Part shown: positions 30,217 to 40,783 of the stretch, piece by piece
How the letters are laid out: each line of letters opens with the position of its first letter
Position numbering within the stretch: the first letter of the stretch is position 1
Source of the DNA: Anodontia alba
Lineage: Eukaryota > Mollusca > Bivalvia > Lucinida > Lucinidae
Assembly: GCA_964016985.1 (NCBI GenBank)
Contig: OZ024836.1
Span: forward strand, 40,296,803-40,360,802
Reading direction: 5' to 3'
Length of the DNA: 64,000 bases
Notes under the pieces: model-generated
Databases searched by the model: none
Seen by the model: only the letters and a program-made list of their open reading frames with translations
What the model was told of the DNA's origin: nothing
Translations under genes and position numbers: made by a program

Positions 30217-30574
30217 TACCGTATTCGACCTAATTACCGCACATACTCCTATAAGCGCTCAGTCGAGCAAATTCGTAGTCTTCAGTTTACAGCGAGCGTA
30301 CTTTTTTTATAAATGCATATGTTGTGGGTACCCATTTGAATTGCATCGACTTGTCGATGCAATTCAGATGAGTACCAACAACATAAGCTTTATAAGCTTT
30401 TATTAAGAAAATATTAAAACAAAAATCGCTTGAACATCATCAAATAAGTCCTTTCTGATCTTGTTTTAAAGTGTACCCTGGGTAGGTACATGTATATACA
30501 TATTTTACCACAAGTTTTACCAGTAATTCTGAAATACCCAAGCACCCAGTGCGGTAATTAGGTTGAATACAGTA
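30217..30574. mobile_element. TA5 MITE, core B hairpin
   Basis: TA + CCGTATTCGACCTAATTACC and GCGGTAATTAGGTTGAATAC ends; apex TTGCATCGACTTGTCGATGCAA. Confidence 0.8.
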
Positions 30575-30675
30575 TACCCCAAAAAACAAAGTTTGGGAGG
30601 GACCCACTACATAGGAGTCATCATGTCTGTCAGTCTGTATGCAGTCGGTCTGTCCAAGTTTGTAATGTGAACTAC
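30575..30675. other. Old dispersed-repeat start
   Basis: CAAAGTTTGGGAGGGACCCA and GTCTGTCAGTCTGTATGC have the style of the decayed repeat heads at 14.3 and 32.7 kb. Confidence 0.35.
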
Positions 30676-30880
30676 AAGCATGTGGGTGGCAGAGTGGATA
30701 GCGCTACGGACTTTAGTTCAAGAGGTCCAAGTTCGAATCCTGCTAGAGGCAGAATTCGCTCATGACTGTACGGTGCTCTGTTGTACAGAGACTTTCATTA
30801 TCATGCTTCTGTCATTTCTGTATGACTTAACTAATGTTGAAAGGGATGTAAAACACCAAACCATCATCATCATCATCATT
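30676..30880 (+). mobile_element. SINE-A
   Basis: TGGGTGGCAGAGTGGATAGC head, GTCCAAGTTCGAATCCTG B box, AATGTTGAAAGGGATGTAAA and a CCAAACC(ATC)n tail. Confidence 0.8.
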
Positions 30881-31144
30881 GTAATGCGAAATATTTCTGC
30901 AGTTTTTGTTAGAGTTGTGTGAAACTTCTGATGATCAATATGAGTGGTAGCAGTTTGTTACATCTCTTTTTTCATTGCATGGTTATCTGCTCTTGGCATT
31001 TGAATCTCTCTGCCCAAAAGTTTTGAAGTGTATCCGTGCACTGCAGGATAAACAGGTAGGCTGCAGTCTGCAATCTTCTGCACTGCAGTCAAACACTATA
31101 ATCACTTGACCACGATGCCTCTTTGAGACTAAATAGACACGACT
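30881..31144. other. No recognised feature
   Basis: Unique sequence. Confidence 0.4.
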
Positions 31145-31366
31145 TAAACCTTGTCATGCTGAACCCAGATATGCCCTGTCTTAGCAAACAGTGTAGATCC
31201 AGATAGGTTTGCTTGAAAAAGCCAACTGATCTGGTTTTTCACTGTTTGTCATTAAATATGTGAATTTGTATCAAGGTATCTGATTGGCTGAAAATTTGAA
31301 GTATCAAGGTATCTGATTGGCTGAAAATTAGAAGTGGGTGTGGCATCTTAATTTATTCAGGTTGAC
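31145..31366 (-). mobile_element. PB1 MITE with a 33-bp internal duplication
   Basis: TTAAACCTTGTCATGCTGAA start. GTATCAAGGTATCTGATTGG with its following GCTGAAAATT occurs twice in tandem (31268-31333). The right end is worn. Confidence 0.75.
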
Positions 31367-31373
31367 AATCTCC

Positions 31374-31560
31374 ATTCTCACCATATTCACCCTGAGTATC
31401 CCAGCAATCAGTGCAGACCAAGATTAAATGCAGCAATGTGCAACATCTGGTCAGGGTCTATATACTGTTTACTAGTCATTCAGCAGTTTGAGATAACAAA
31501 ACACTACAGATAGTAAGATCGACTCCTTACCAATTTTTTGTCCCAAAATTTGAAATGTTT
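31374..31560. mobile_element. TA6 MITE, worn
   Basis: CACCATATTCACCCTGAGTA start; core A arms with ATGCAGCAATGTGCAACAT near the apex. Confidence 0.5.
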
Positions 31561-31904
31561 ATAATGTCTGACTTTTACGGTAAATACAGCAATAGCAGTA
31601 TTTGTTGCCATAGCTGCATCAAACAATCAGATTATTTTATTCTATATGCACAGTATCTGTGCAGACAGACCTTTTTACATATTTGTATACTGGGCTGTAG
31701 TTTCACCAGAACCTATGATCATCATACATTGTGCCAGAATCAGAATATGGGCCTTAGTGTTTATCATAGAGTTTGGTATGGACATTGGTTTGAGAGCAAA
31801 AGATGCAGAGTGATCAGAGCCTACATAGGCTGATCTGAGTCTTTACGTGTACAGCATTTTGATTATCTGATGGGCAGTTCTTTTCTGCTTGTTGTGGCTA
31901 CATA
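31561..31904. other. No gene; resolves one dispersed fragment
   Basis: ATGCAGAGTGATCAGAGCC and GGCTGATCTGAGTCTTTACG (31804-31840) form a weak inverted pair related to fragments at 24600 and 27385. Confidence 0.4.
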
Positions 31905-32093
31905 GCTTCTGATAAGAGTGGTTTAATGGGTTAATATTTTTCTTATTTCCCCACAAAAACATATGTTGTGGATACTCATTAGAAGCTCCTCGATAAGGCA
32001 CTTCTAATGAGTACCCACATATTATGCTTTCGAGAAGGAGTAAGAAAATTATTGGTACTTTTTGGTTGAAGAAAGCGTCTTATCTGCTGCTAT
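31905..32093. mobile_element. HB1 MITE, core B hairpin
   Basis: CTTCTGATAAGAGTGG and GCGTCTTATCTGCTGCTATG ends; arms GATACTCATTAGAAGCTCC and GCACTTCTAATGAGTACCC. Confidence 0.75.
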
Positions 32094-32154
32094 GGGCATT
32101 ATTGATGATGACGCAGTATTTTGAAACAGACTGGTAGATAACAGCCTGTTTGCC

Positions 32155-32633
32155 ATCTTTACCCTACGTATTCAGACAGAGAAACATTTGCAAATAGTCC
32201 AGACTCGATCAGATCCTGCAGAATGCTGAAGATAACATATTTGACCTAATAAACGCACTGTGCGCTTAGGTTTTTCAAAATTACTGGAAAAACTTGCAGT
32301 AAATATCGATCTAACGAGGGCACACTTTAAAGAAAGATCAGCAGAGAACTTCATGAGGAGTGTATTTAATGATACTTATGGGATATTATTTTCTGATTTT
32401 CTTTATAAAAACATATTTTATGGGTACTCATTTGAATTGCCTTGACTTGCCAAGGCAATTCGAATGAGTACCCACAACATGTTTTATAAGTCAAGGCAAT
32501 TCAAATGAGTGCCAACAACATAATGTTTTTATAAAGATGCAGATAAAAGTACACTGGTTGTAATCTTAAGACTACTAAATTGCTTGACTGTGCACTTATA
32601 GGAACAGGTGCGGTAATTTGGTCGAATACGGTA
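32155..32633. mobile_element. TA6 left half, then TA5 MITE with an extra arm
   Basis: TA6 left half (32160-32230) stops near its apex (GATCCTGCAGAATGC). TA5 follows at 32234-32633 with TTTGACCTAATAAACGC and GCGGTAATTTGGTCGAATAC ends. Its hairpin has one left arm (32410-32442) and two successive right arms (32449-32482 and 32491-32522). Confidence 0.7.
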
Positions 32634-32668
32634 TATGTTTTGGTGCAAAAATAACATCATTACTTTCT

Positions 32669-33028
32669 TAACCTTTACCACTCTCTGGGCTAATTCAGCT
32701 GATGAAAAATTGACCATCCATTCGAAGAATGGCGGAAGGGCATTAGGTTTTACCCCAATCCATCTGTCCCTGCATTCATATCCGGCTCATAACTCCTAAA
32801 CTGTAAGGAATATATTCATGAAACTTTACAGATGGCTAAATCATATCAAGACGATGTGTCGCGAACAAGGCTAAAAAATTGTGTCCAGGCCATATAACTC
32901 CTAAACCGTAAGGAATATATTCTTGAAACCTTACTGATGGATTAATCATATGAAGACGATGTTTCACAAACAAGGAAGTCAACTCTCCTACTTTGGTTTT
33001 AAAATTATCCTCCTTTGCCTAAAATCCA
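32669..33028. mobile_element. PB3 left-end fragment and decayed dispersed repeat
   Basis: TTAACCTTTACCACTCTCTGG to TGAAAAATTGACCATCC is PB3. From 32717, GGCGGAAGGGCATTAGG begins an older repeat with two ~110-bp units (ATAACTCCTAAACTGTAAGG and ATAACTCCTAAACCGTAAGG). Confidence 0.55.
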
Positions 33029-33142
33029 TTTGATAATCCACTAAAATAAAACCAAAATAATATCAGGACTATAAAGGCTGGTCACTATTGACCAGCTTTA
33101 TAGTCATGAAACTTTTCGCTGTATTTTAGTGGACTATCAAAC
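33029..33142. mobile_element. MITE-16 palindrome
   Basis: TTTGATAATCCACTAAAATA and TATTTTAGTGGACTATCAAA ends around AAGGCTGGTCA/TGACCAGCTTT. Confidence 0.65.
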
Positions 33143-33242
33143 ATGATTATAAGAAAAAAAATATTTTGTCACTGGAGACTGGAGCCAGTCTGATGATGCC
33201 CTTGCAGTTGTCTGCTGCACTGTGATTAGCACTACAAGGGTT

Positions 33243-33465
33243 AAGGCTTAGCACTCCTTGTAACTTTTTCAGCAGACAACATATTGAAATGATTTTCTTA
33301 CTTTTATCAGAAACATGATTTGACATTTCATGCAAATTACACAATGTATCTCCAATGGAGACAACTTGCATGAAATGTCGAATCCTATTTTCAGGGAAAA
33401 ATAAGAAAGAAGTTTCAAAATCTTGTCTGCTGAAATTTTTTAATCAGCTTGCAAAGTGTTAAACC
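33243..33465. mobile_element. PB3 MITE, core C hairpin with loop insert
   Basis: GGCTTAGCACTCCTTGTAAC and CAGCTTGCAAAGTGTTAAAC ends. About 8 bp (ACAATGTA) are inserted beside the apex. Confidence 0.7.
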
Positions 33466-33746
33466 TGATGAAGGTGAGACAGGGTGTTTTATGGATCTAA
33501 AGAAATTTTGCTGAAATGCAGATTGTATTGGAGCTGAGACAGCATTTTTGTTGTTTATTTTGTTCTTCAAATTTGCCTGTCTGCATTGATTTATTAATGG
33601 ACAGTTGGATTCTGAGAGGGATTCCTGGAATCTTAATTGGATAATTGATGAGAAATGCTTATTATCTGCAGAGCTTCAAATAAGATATTACTTTGGAAGA
33701 TGGCTGCTAGGGTAGGGGTTTTGGTTTTATGGCCCTTTCAATGGTA
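33466..33746. other. No recognised feature
   Basis: Unique sequence. Confidence 0.4.
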
Positions 33747-33960
33747 TTAAATACTTGTCCTGCTGAATAAATTAAGATGACATGCCCACTTCTAATTTTC
33801 AGCCAGTCAGATTACTTGATCTGGATTGTTGCTATAAATTCACATACTTAATGACAAACATTACAGATCCAGATCAGTTGGCTTCCTAGAAGCCAACTGA
33901 TCTTGATCTACGATGTTTGCAAAGGCAGAGTATATCCAGATTCACAAGGATAAGGGTTAA
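33747..33960 (+). mobile_element. PB1 MITE, core A hairpin
   Basis: TTAA at 33747-33750 and 33957-33960. The apex is shortened to TTGGCTTCCTAGAAGCCAA. Confidence 0.8.
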
Positions 33961-33979
33961 TTATCAAGAGTTCAGTTAC

Positions 33980-34149
33980 GCACAGCTCCAGATTAGGGGG
34001 TTTACCCAAATAAAGTTTTTCTTATTTCTCCATAAACTGGTACATTTTGGGTACTCATTTGAAGTGCCTCATTGAGACCGTCTAATGTGTACTCACACTA
34101 TGGCCATTTTTATGGAGAAATAAGAGAAATATCAATACTTTTCTATTAA
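33980..34149. mobile_element. HB1 MITE, core B hairpin
   Basis: CACAGCTCCAGATTAGGGG start, CTCATTTGAAGTGCCTCATT arm. The right end runs into the TTAA of the next PB1. Confidence 0.65.
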
Positions 34150-34352
34150 TCCTTGTCATGCTGAATAAATTAAGATGCCATGCCCTCTTATAATTCTCAG
34201 CCAATCAGATTCCTTAATCCACATTGTTTCTATAAATTTGGATATTGAATGGCAAACAGTGCAGATCCAGATCAGTTGGCTTCTGAAGAAGCCAACTGAT
34301 CTGGATCTACACTATTTGCAAAGTCAGGGTATATCTGCAGGACAAGGGTTAA
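34146..34352 (+). mobile_element. PB1 MITE, core A hairpin
   Basis: TTAA at 34146-34149 and 34349-34352; apex TTGGCTTCTGAAGAAGCCAA. Confidence 0.8.
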
Positions 34353-35204
34353 AAAAAGTGTGTTCACAGAGAAAACTATCTCTTGAACTAGTGGGTGGAT
34401 TGCAAGGATATATCGTTGGAAGGGTTGGGTGGTGGGGGGGTGGTGGGGTGGGCAGAAGTTGTCATTGTCACAGGAATACTTAAGATTGTCAAATTTTGTC
34501 TTAAGAAACATTCAGCATGCTATCTCCAGAACCAAAGGGTGAATCTTGGTCAAACTTATTTAGTCCATATATAAATGTAACTGGGATGGTCTTAGTGGTC
34601 ATTAGATTTTGATGACCAGTAAGTTGGCCCAATTTTCCAGGCCACCATGAGATTTATGAAAAAGGCTTTTTAATACTATATCTCTGAAACACTAGATGGA
34701 ATCCATTTCATGGCAGGTTTTCATCAAACTTGCATGGCTAAATCACAAGGATACGCATTTGAGCTAGGCAGATTTTGGTGACCTTGACCTTGTTTTCAAG
34801 GTTAACTTGTAACTTTTAATGGTTGAGGTGGGTAGATCTGACCTGATCTTTGAGCCAAGGGAGTTTTGTGTTGCTGTATATGTTATAGTAAAAATTATCA
34901 TGTATTACCCTTAGATTTAAAAAAGGGAAACTGTACTCAGTTAAGCTTACCTGCATCACCAGGAGCCTTGAATGTGCTATTCAAGAAAATAATTCTCTTT
35001 TAGTTTGGAATTTCTGAGAAACTGTTTTGTATTGCTTAGAATTTTAGAAATGGGAATTAATTATGCTATCAATTTATATTGTCCCAAGCTCCCAGCTATT
35101 TAGTGTGCCTTGTTGGGGGTTGGTGTTGTTAATTGTCTATCAGGCAGCCATATGTGACCAAAAATGACTAGTTTTGTGGCAACATCTTTACTCAGTGGAT
35201 ACTA
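34353..35204. other. Decayed dispersed repeat and plain DNA
   Basis: From 34430 a G-rich GGTGGGGTGGGCAG tract is followed by phrases (GGTGACCTTGACCTTGTTTTC at 34780-34800 among them) typical of the old tandem-type repeats here. No gene. Confidence 0.4.
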
Positions 35205-35415
35205 ACACTTACCACTCTCTAGGCACAAATTGATGATATTTTTTTTTTCTAATTTTTCCCAGAAATTAAGTTCTGACATTTCATGAAGTGTGTTTCCTTT
35301 AGGAGTACTAACTAGCTAGCATAGAAATGTCAAAGCCTATTTTCTGGAAATAAACAAGAAAATACTTTAGTTTGTCACCCGCTGAAAATTCTATCTAGCA
35401 TGCTAAGCATTACAA
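35205..35415. mobile_element. PB3 MITE, worn
   Basis: CACTTACCACTCTCTAGGCA and TCTATCTAGCATGCTAAGCA ends; apex region replaced by TCCTTTAGGAGTACTAACTA. Confidence 0.6.
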
Positions 35416-35610
35416 TATTTATGGTATGATTCAACTGCACTTTACTGCAGTTAAGTATTTACATTTCAGAGTTCTATCTGGTATTGTTTGATGAAAGTGA
35501 TTCAATCAATGGTTGTTTTAGTGTTATCAGATTAACTTTCAATAAAATTTTGTTATCAGGACAGTTTGACCAAGATAATATCATTGCACTGGACAAATTG
35601 CCTTATTTAT
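35416..35610. other. No recognised feature
   Basis: Unique sequence. Confidence 0.4.
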
Positions 35611-35790
35611 TCTAAATTATTTCACACCTCAACTCCTTACCATATGTCCTAAAACCTGAACAGTCTGTTGTACCAGTGGAGGTGTCTAAAACTGCTGGAT
35701 AAGTGGCAAACAGCACAGACCCTGATCTGCATTCTGTGATGTGTGATCCAGGTCTGCAGTGTTTGCTTAGCCCTGTCTTCCTGAATAAGG
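35611..35790. mobile_element. TA6 MITE
   Basis: ATTATTTCACACCTCAACTC to CTGTCTTCCTGAATAAG. The core A hairpin has lost part of its left tip (CCCTGATCTGCATTCTGTGA). Confidence 0.55.
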
Positions 35791-35895
35791 AACTATATGT
35801 TTGTTAGAAAAGGTTTGCATTTTTCCATGCAAACATGTGATGGATTTCATTAGTGTTATTTCAGACATATATTTTGAGAATAGGGAGAATGCATT

Positions 35896-36097
35896 TTAAC
35901 CCTGGCTTCTGAACCCCAAAAAGCCCTGCCTTTACAAACAGTGTAGATCCAGATCAGTTGGCTTCCACTGATCTGGATCTGCACTGTTTGTCATTCAGTA
36001 TGTGAACTTGCATCAACAGTGCGGATCAAGTAATCTGATTGGCTGAAAATTAGAAGTGGGCATGGCAGCTAAATTTATTCAGCCTGTCTAGGATTAA
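35896..36097 (-). mobile_element. PB1 MITE with apex deletion
   Basis: TTAA at 35896-35899 and 36094-36097. The hairpin reads CAGTTGGCTTCCACTGATC: the right part of the tip is gone. Confidence 0.8.
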
Positions 36098-36159
36098 CAG
36101 CAATAGATACACTCTCAAGGGAGGCAATTGTCTAAATTGATTTTGCCCTTCTGAAAATC

Positions 36160-36260
36160 GGTCTACTCTAAAGGAAAGAATTTGCTCCCTGTGAATTTGA
36201 TCGTTCAACCCTATTGGAGCACTTAGTTCATACCTTTTCTGAATAGAATAAATTGGTGTA
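36160..36260. mobile_element. MITE-13 fragment
   Basis: GGTCTACTCTAAAGGAAAGA then, 70 bp on, TTCTGAATAGAATAAATTGG and CTGGAAAGCAACCAGAAGTC, as at 8580-8640. Confidence 0.45.
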
Positions 36261-36551
36261 CTGGAAAGCAACCAGAAGTCACAAAAGTTCTCCCATATTT
36301 TCTGGAAGAAGTTAGACAAATAAGTCAAAATGGTATACTGATATTTAAATTCAGCAGGTTAATGGTTAATTAAACTTTGACCAAGTTTTGTTGGTTTGGG
36401 TCAGTATATCATTCTTGGTGGCATTTCTTTGTTGGACAGATTGGTGTAACAGGTTTTCAATTTTCACTTTGATTTATGATAGATCTGCCTAGCAACCAGA
36501 TTAAACTTTATCAGTTTTCATAAAATTTATCTGGGGTACAATTAACTTTCA
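36261..36551. other. No recognised feature
   Basis: AT-rich unique sequence. Confidence 0.4.
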
Positions 36552-36753
36552 TTAACCGTTAAAATAAAAATTTGTAGCAGATGAGATTCTAATTTTTTAT
36601 TTATTTATTTATTTTTTTTATTTTCAGAGAAAATCAGTCTTGACATTTTTTTGTGAATTATCCGCCAAGCAGATTATTCACATGAAATGTCAAGACTTAT
36701 TTTCTTTGAAAAAAAAAAAAAAAATATTTGAAAATGTCGGCACTTTAAGGGTG
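36552..36753. mobile_element. PB2 MITE with core C hairpin
   Basis: TTAACCGTTAAAATAAAAAT start and GGCACTTTAAGGGTGAA end; centre ATCCGCCAAGCAGAT. Confidence 0.7.
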
Positions 36754-36899
36754 AACTTTATTAAATCTTAGTATTTGTTTACAACTGAACTATTGTGGAC
36801 CTAACTAAAATAGCATTTAATCATGATTATCAAATGAAAATGAAAAGGAGGTCAGCATATCAGTTATTCAGGACTCCAGAACCCCCTTTTGGGAAATAT

Positions 36900-37086
36900 T
36901 AGCTCACCTGAGGAAAAGGCTCACAACAGAGCTTATAATATAGCAAGGCTCCATTGTGGGTCGTCAGTCTATCCATCACATTTTCAAACATGAATATATA
37001 CCTTCAAGACTAGTCTGCCAATTAACCAAATTTTACAGGTGGGGGAAAGGCCTCATGAGATTTTTAGGGTAGTTGGTTTCCACAAC
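36900..37086 (+). mobile_element. Pearl-like element, 5' fragment
   Basis: TTAGCTCACCTGAGGAAAAG and GTGGGTCGTCAGTCTATCC resemble the starts at 12147 and 21541. No array follows. Confidence 0.5.
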
Positions 37087-37285
37087 TTAACCCTGGTCCT
37101 GCTGAGCCTGCATATACCCTTGTAGATTCAGATCAGTTAGCTTCATTAGAAGCCAACTGATCTGGATCTGCACTGTTTGCATTCTGTATGTGAATTTATA
37201 TCAACAACCTGAATCAAGTAATCTGATTGGCTGAAAATTAGAAATGGGCTTGGCATCATAATTTATTCGGCATGTCAAGGGTTAA
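37087..37285 (-). mobile_element. PB1 MITE; left base of hairpin deleted
   Basis: TTAA at both ends. The string CCTTTGCAAACAGTG is missing before TAGATTCAGATCAGTTAGC. Confidence 0.75.
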
Positions 37286-37336
37286 AAAGTTTAATTACCA
37301 AGTCCATTCAGTTTCACTTCCATTTTTGTATATATA

Positions 37337-37561
37337 TTAACCCTTGTCATGGTGAATAAATTTACCTGCCACACCCACTTCTAACTGTCAGCCAAATTGA
37401 GCCAATCAGATTGCTTGATCCAGGTCATTGATAAAAATCCACATTATTCATGACAAACAGTGCAGATCCAGATCATTTGGCTTCTTAGAAGCCATCTGAT
37501 CTGGATCTACAATGTTTGCAAAAGCAGGGCATATATCCGGGATCAGCAGGACTATTTTTAA
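37337..37561 (+). mobile_element. PB1 MITE, core A hairpin
   Basis: TTAACCCTTGTCATGGTGAA start. The right end GATCAGCAGGACTATTTTTAA has lost the AGGG motif. Confidence 0.75.
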
Positions 37562-37792
37562 AGGGGAAAGAAGATGGAAAAGGAAAATATTTGAAGACAA
37601 AGAAATAAAGGGCGTGTTTATTTGTGATGGTGCCCTTATTAAAAATAAAGTATGGTAACCCATTTAACTTAAACCAGCACTCCATGACATGGCTTATAAT
37701 TTATGTATTAAAACTGTGGTTTGATGCATGACTAAAACCCAATGGCTTCCAAGATATAATTGCAAATAACTGGTTTCCATGCACTGGCATTT
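37562..37792. other. No recognised feature
   Basis: Unique sequence. Confidence 0.4.
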
Positions 37793-38006
37793 TAACGCCT
37801 AGCATGCTGAGTAATTTCGGCAGACAACATTCTGAAGTACTTATTTTTTTTATTTTTAGCCAGAAAATGGGATTTTTACATTTCATGCAAATTGTCTCCA
37901 TTGGAGACAATTTGCATGAAATGTCAAAACCTGTTTTCAGGGGAAACTAAGAAAAAATATTGCAGTGTGTCTGCTACTGAAAATTTAGCCCATCATGCAA
38001 AGCTTT
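37793..38006. mobile_element. PB3 MITE, near-perfect core C hairpin
   Basis: ACATTTCATGCAAATTGTCT with its exact inverse around CCATTGG (37880-37925). Confidence 0.75.
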
Positions 38007-38129
38007 GAAAATCAATATGATTGTCGCTATTCAGAATGCATCTGATGTAATAGGACTCTTACACTGTGGTGCAAGGATGATATCGATAATATCTTAGTCC
38101 AAGAGCAGTGTGTATCAGGTGAATATTCC

Positions 38130-38288
38130 ATTATTTCTCCATGAAAACATATGTTGTTGGTACTTACTAGAAGTGCCTCAGTGAAGCACTTCTAATGAGT
38201 ACCCACAACATATGTTTTTTTTGAGAAATAAGAAAATTATCAATACTTTTTGGTTGAAGAAAAAAGTGCCTTATTTGGAGCATTGTAA
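38130..38288. mobile_element. HB1 MITE, core B hairpin
   Basis: TTATTTCTCCATGAAAACAT and GAGAAATAAGAAAATTATC shoulders; right end GTGCCTTATTTGGAGCAT. Confidence 0.75.
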
Positions 38289-38409
38289 TGTGTGTCACAG
38301 ATTCCTCATTCCCTTAGCTGTTATTAATCCTAGTAGCCTACTGACATATTATGTCATTTCATTATTGCATTAATTTTGTCCTTAAAACAGGCTTGGACAT
38401 GTCATGCCA

Positions 38410-38712
38410 ATCTCTAACCTCGGTAGCTCAGTTGGATGCGCATCTGACTGATGATCTGAACGTAGGAGGTTCGATCACCGCTGGGTCTGGCAACATTCTT
38501 TCATGGAGATTGATCATGAAATATTTTCTACGCTCATTCTCTCCCTTCTACTGGTTCAAGAAGGGCAGTTGTCAGTTTCTGGCGAAAGAATGTGCACTGT
38601 ACTGTTTAACTACTTAGAAGACTTAAAGCCTGCCCAGGAAAAAGTGTGGTTAGGTAAACTGGCCGTGCTTGATGATGACCCTAATGGATTGTAACAGCTC
38701 AACACAAACAAA
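38410..38712 (+). mobile_element. SINE-B with tRNA-like head
   Basis: A box GGTAGCTCAGTTGGATGC, B box GGAGGTTCGATCACC, complete body and AACACAAACAAAAA tail. Confidence 0.85.
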
Positions 38713-38829
38713 AATTTATGCAAATCAGATGGTTTGCTAGCAGTGTTAAGCCGTATATCTTGGCTAAAGAAAGTAAGGTGTTGCTTATTTGACACCAGCA
38801 TATGTGCACATACTTTTGTCAGCAAAGGA

Positions 38830-38985
38830 CAGTTTTCAGTTACTGACTAAAGTATTTGCATGTGTACGGGTTAACTGCTTGATAGAGGACTAAGCCTTCC
38901 CAGGAAAAGTGTGAGTAGGATAACTGACCTGCTCATCATGAACTTAACAGTGTTGGCTGGGCCATTTAACTCTAATACAAAACGT
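38830..38985 (+). mobile_element. SINE-B 3' fragment, diverged
   Basis: AGTTTTCAGTTACTGACTAA to GTTGGCTGGGCCATTTAACTC. Confidence 0.6.
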
Positions 38986-38993
38986 TAACTTAA

Positions 38994-39434
38994 TCAGCAT
39001 ACCATAATAAACCTGAATATTGGGACAGCCAGGCATTAGCAAACTGTTTAATCCAGATCGGACACCGTAGAATTCGACATCTGATCAGGGTCTACACTAT
39101 CTAGATACAGCAATATTTTACACATATCAAGAGGTAGTAGAAGGGAATACACCACAACCTTTTTATAACACTTTTGTTGGGGTCCATAGCATAAACCATG
39201 CTAGTTAAACAACCGTGTTGTATCCAAACAAAAATGTATAGGTTATATTGAAAAATGACCATTTATGGTCATTTTTCAATATAATCTATACATTTTTGGG
39301 ATCCATCTTTGAACCGTGTGATATCCATAAACTGTGTTTTATACAAAACCGTGTTATAACGAACCTTGTTATAAAGAGGTTGTAATGTATTTCAAATTTT
39401 TAGACAAGTATACTTAGGATAAATACTGTATTAA
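38994..39434. mobile_element. TA6 MITE split by P8
   Basis: ATAAACCTGAATATTGGGAC start and GGATAAATACTG end; core A hairpin 39042-39105 with apex GACACCGTAGAATTCGAC. P8 lies between AGAAGGGAATA and TATTTCAAATTTTTAG. Confidence 0.7.
39150..39387. mobile_element. P8 palindromic MITE with TA duplication
   Basis: Ends CACCACAACCTTTTTATAAC and, inverted, CATTACAACCTCTTTATAAC, with TA outside both. The centre is AAAAATGACCATTTATGGTC continuing to ATTTTT; arms TATAGGTTATATTG. Confidence 0.8.
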
Positions 39435-39716
39435 GGATTAAATGGTTGATATGGGCACTTGCAGCAGTAATGGGGACTAAGTATACTTGATAAGATGCAC
39501 TTGATGTAATGAATTTGTTCTAAGAAGTTCCTAGAATTTAGGTTTTTATGATGTGAATGAACTTTTCCAATGGTGCTTCTAACAAGATCTTATGTCAGTA
39601 GTCTGTAGTATTGGCATAGCTCTAGAGGGGCACTTTCTTTTTTTCAAACTAAAACTACGGTGAAACCTCCTTGTTACAACGACAGCATTTGTTCCCTTTG
39701 CTGTTGCAAAGAATTC

Positions 39717-39930
39717 TTAACCCTTGTCCTGCAGAACCCGGGTATACCCTGCATTTGCAAACAGTGTAGATCCAGATCAGTTGGCTTCTTCAGAAGCCAA
39801 CTGATCTGGCTCTGCACTGTTTGACGTTAGGTATGTGAATTTATAGCAACAGTCTGGATCAAGTAATCTGATTGGCTAAAAATTAGAAGTGGGTGTGGCA
39901 TCTTAATTTATTCAGCAGGACAAGGGTTAA
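39717..39930 (-). mobile_element. PB1 MITE, core A hairpin
   Basis: TTAA at 39717-39720 and 39927-39930; well preserved. Confidence 0.85.
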
Positions 39931-39957
39931 TAGACAAAATGATACGTAAGAAAGGCC

Positions 39958-40085
39958 TTGTTATATTCTTTTTTCTTCATAGAACATTATGTTTTGGATA
40001 TTTGTTAGAATTGCCTCACTGAGGCAATTCTAACAAATATCCAAAACATATGTTGCTAGAAGTTTTAATGCAATATTCTTGCATA
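39958..40085. mobile_element. HB1-type MITE with a re-written core B hairpin
   Basis: The perfect palindrome at 39991-40047 has arms GTTTTGGATATTTGTTAGAA then TTGCCTCA. It differs from the core B consensus at six arm positions, all mirrored on the other arm. Confidence 0.75.
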
Positions 40086-40556
40086 TTTTTTCATTTACTG
40101 TCAACTCTTGAGCGAAGGTTTTGTGACATTCAAATTGTCATTATAATGTTGTGTCCAGTGTGGGTATAGAGTTGACTGTTTTGGAATTTTTCATATTTCT
40201 CCATGAGAACATAACTAAATAAATATGATCTCACTGAGGGCAAACAACCTACTATTGTGTAGGAAGATATGAATACGCTTTTAGACTGTATGTACATGTA
40301 TATGGTAAACTGGCTGCAGTCTCCAGTGACTAATTATTTAATCTTATAACCCAGTTTGATGATCCACAAAAAGAAAACCAAAGTAATATCATGATTATAA
40401 ATGCTGGTCACTAGTCTCTCGCAAAATCCCAAACACCAACTCCTTTTACATGGACCTATCACATATATTTTCATGGAGAAATAAGAAAAAATGTCCGTAT
40501 TTTTTTTGCAAAAACACCCATTTTGCTAAAGTCCTGAATGTTTTTATATATTCCAG
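40086..40556. other. No gene; MITE-16 left half at 40352-40415
   Basis: AGTTTGATGATCCACAAAAA to AAATGCTGGTCACTA is MITE-16 up to its centre, after which unrelated GTCTCTCGCAAAATC follows. Confidence 0.5.
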
Positions 40557-40783
40557 GCAGCAGTCTTGTCAAGTCAGCGGTGAGGGAATTCAATATAAGA
40601 AGATTGAAATGGATCATTGGTCAGGTCGGTGTCTTGTGTGTGACTTCTGTAACTGAGTTAGAGAACAGTAAACAGAATATAGGAGAGGCCTTCCAATCTC
40701 ATTGTTCTGAATTTGGTTCAAGAGGCATGAAACAATTGGAATTGATTTTTTACTGGTGGTTTTGTTTAAGGGTGAGATTTTAA
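40557..40783 (+). CDS. Candidate terminal exon; protein unknown
   Basis: A splice-acceptor-like TATATTCCAG ends at 40556. From there a frame stays open for 75 codons to TAA at 40781. A polyadenylation signal, AATAAA, lies at about 41059. The region is free of the window's repeats. The predicted tail begins SSLVKSAVREFNIRRLKWII and ends WWFCLRVRF; I recognise no domain. Its mid part is hydrophilic (TELENSKQNIGE) and its end aromatic. It could equally be a non-coding 3' exon or a chance frame, since no upstream exon is visible nearby. Confidence 0.2.
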
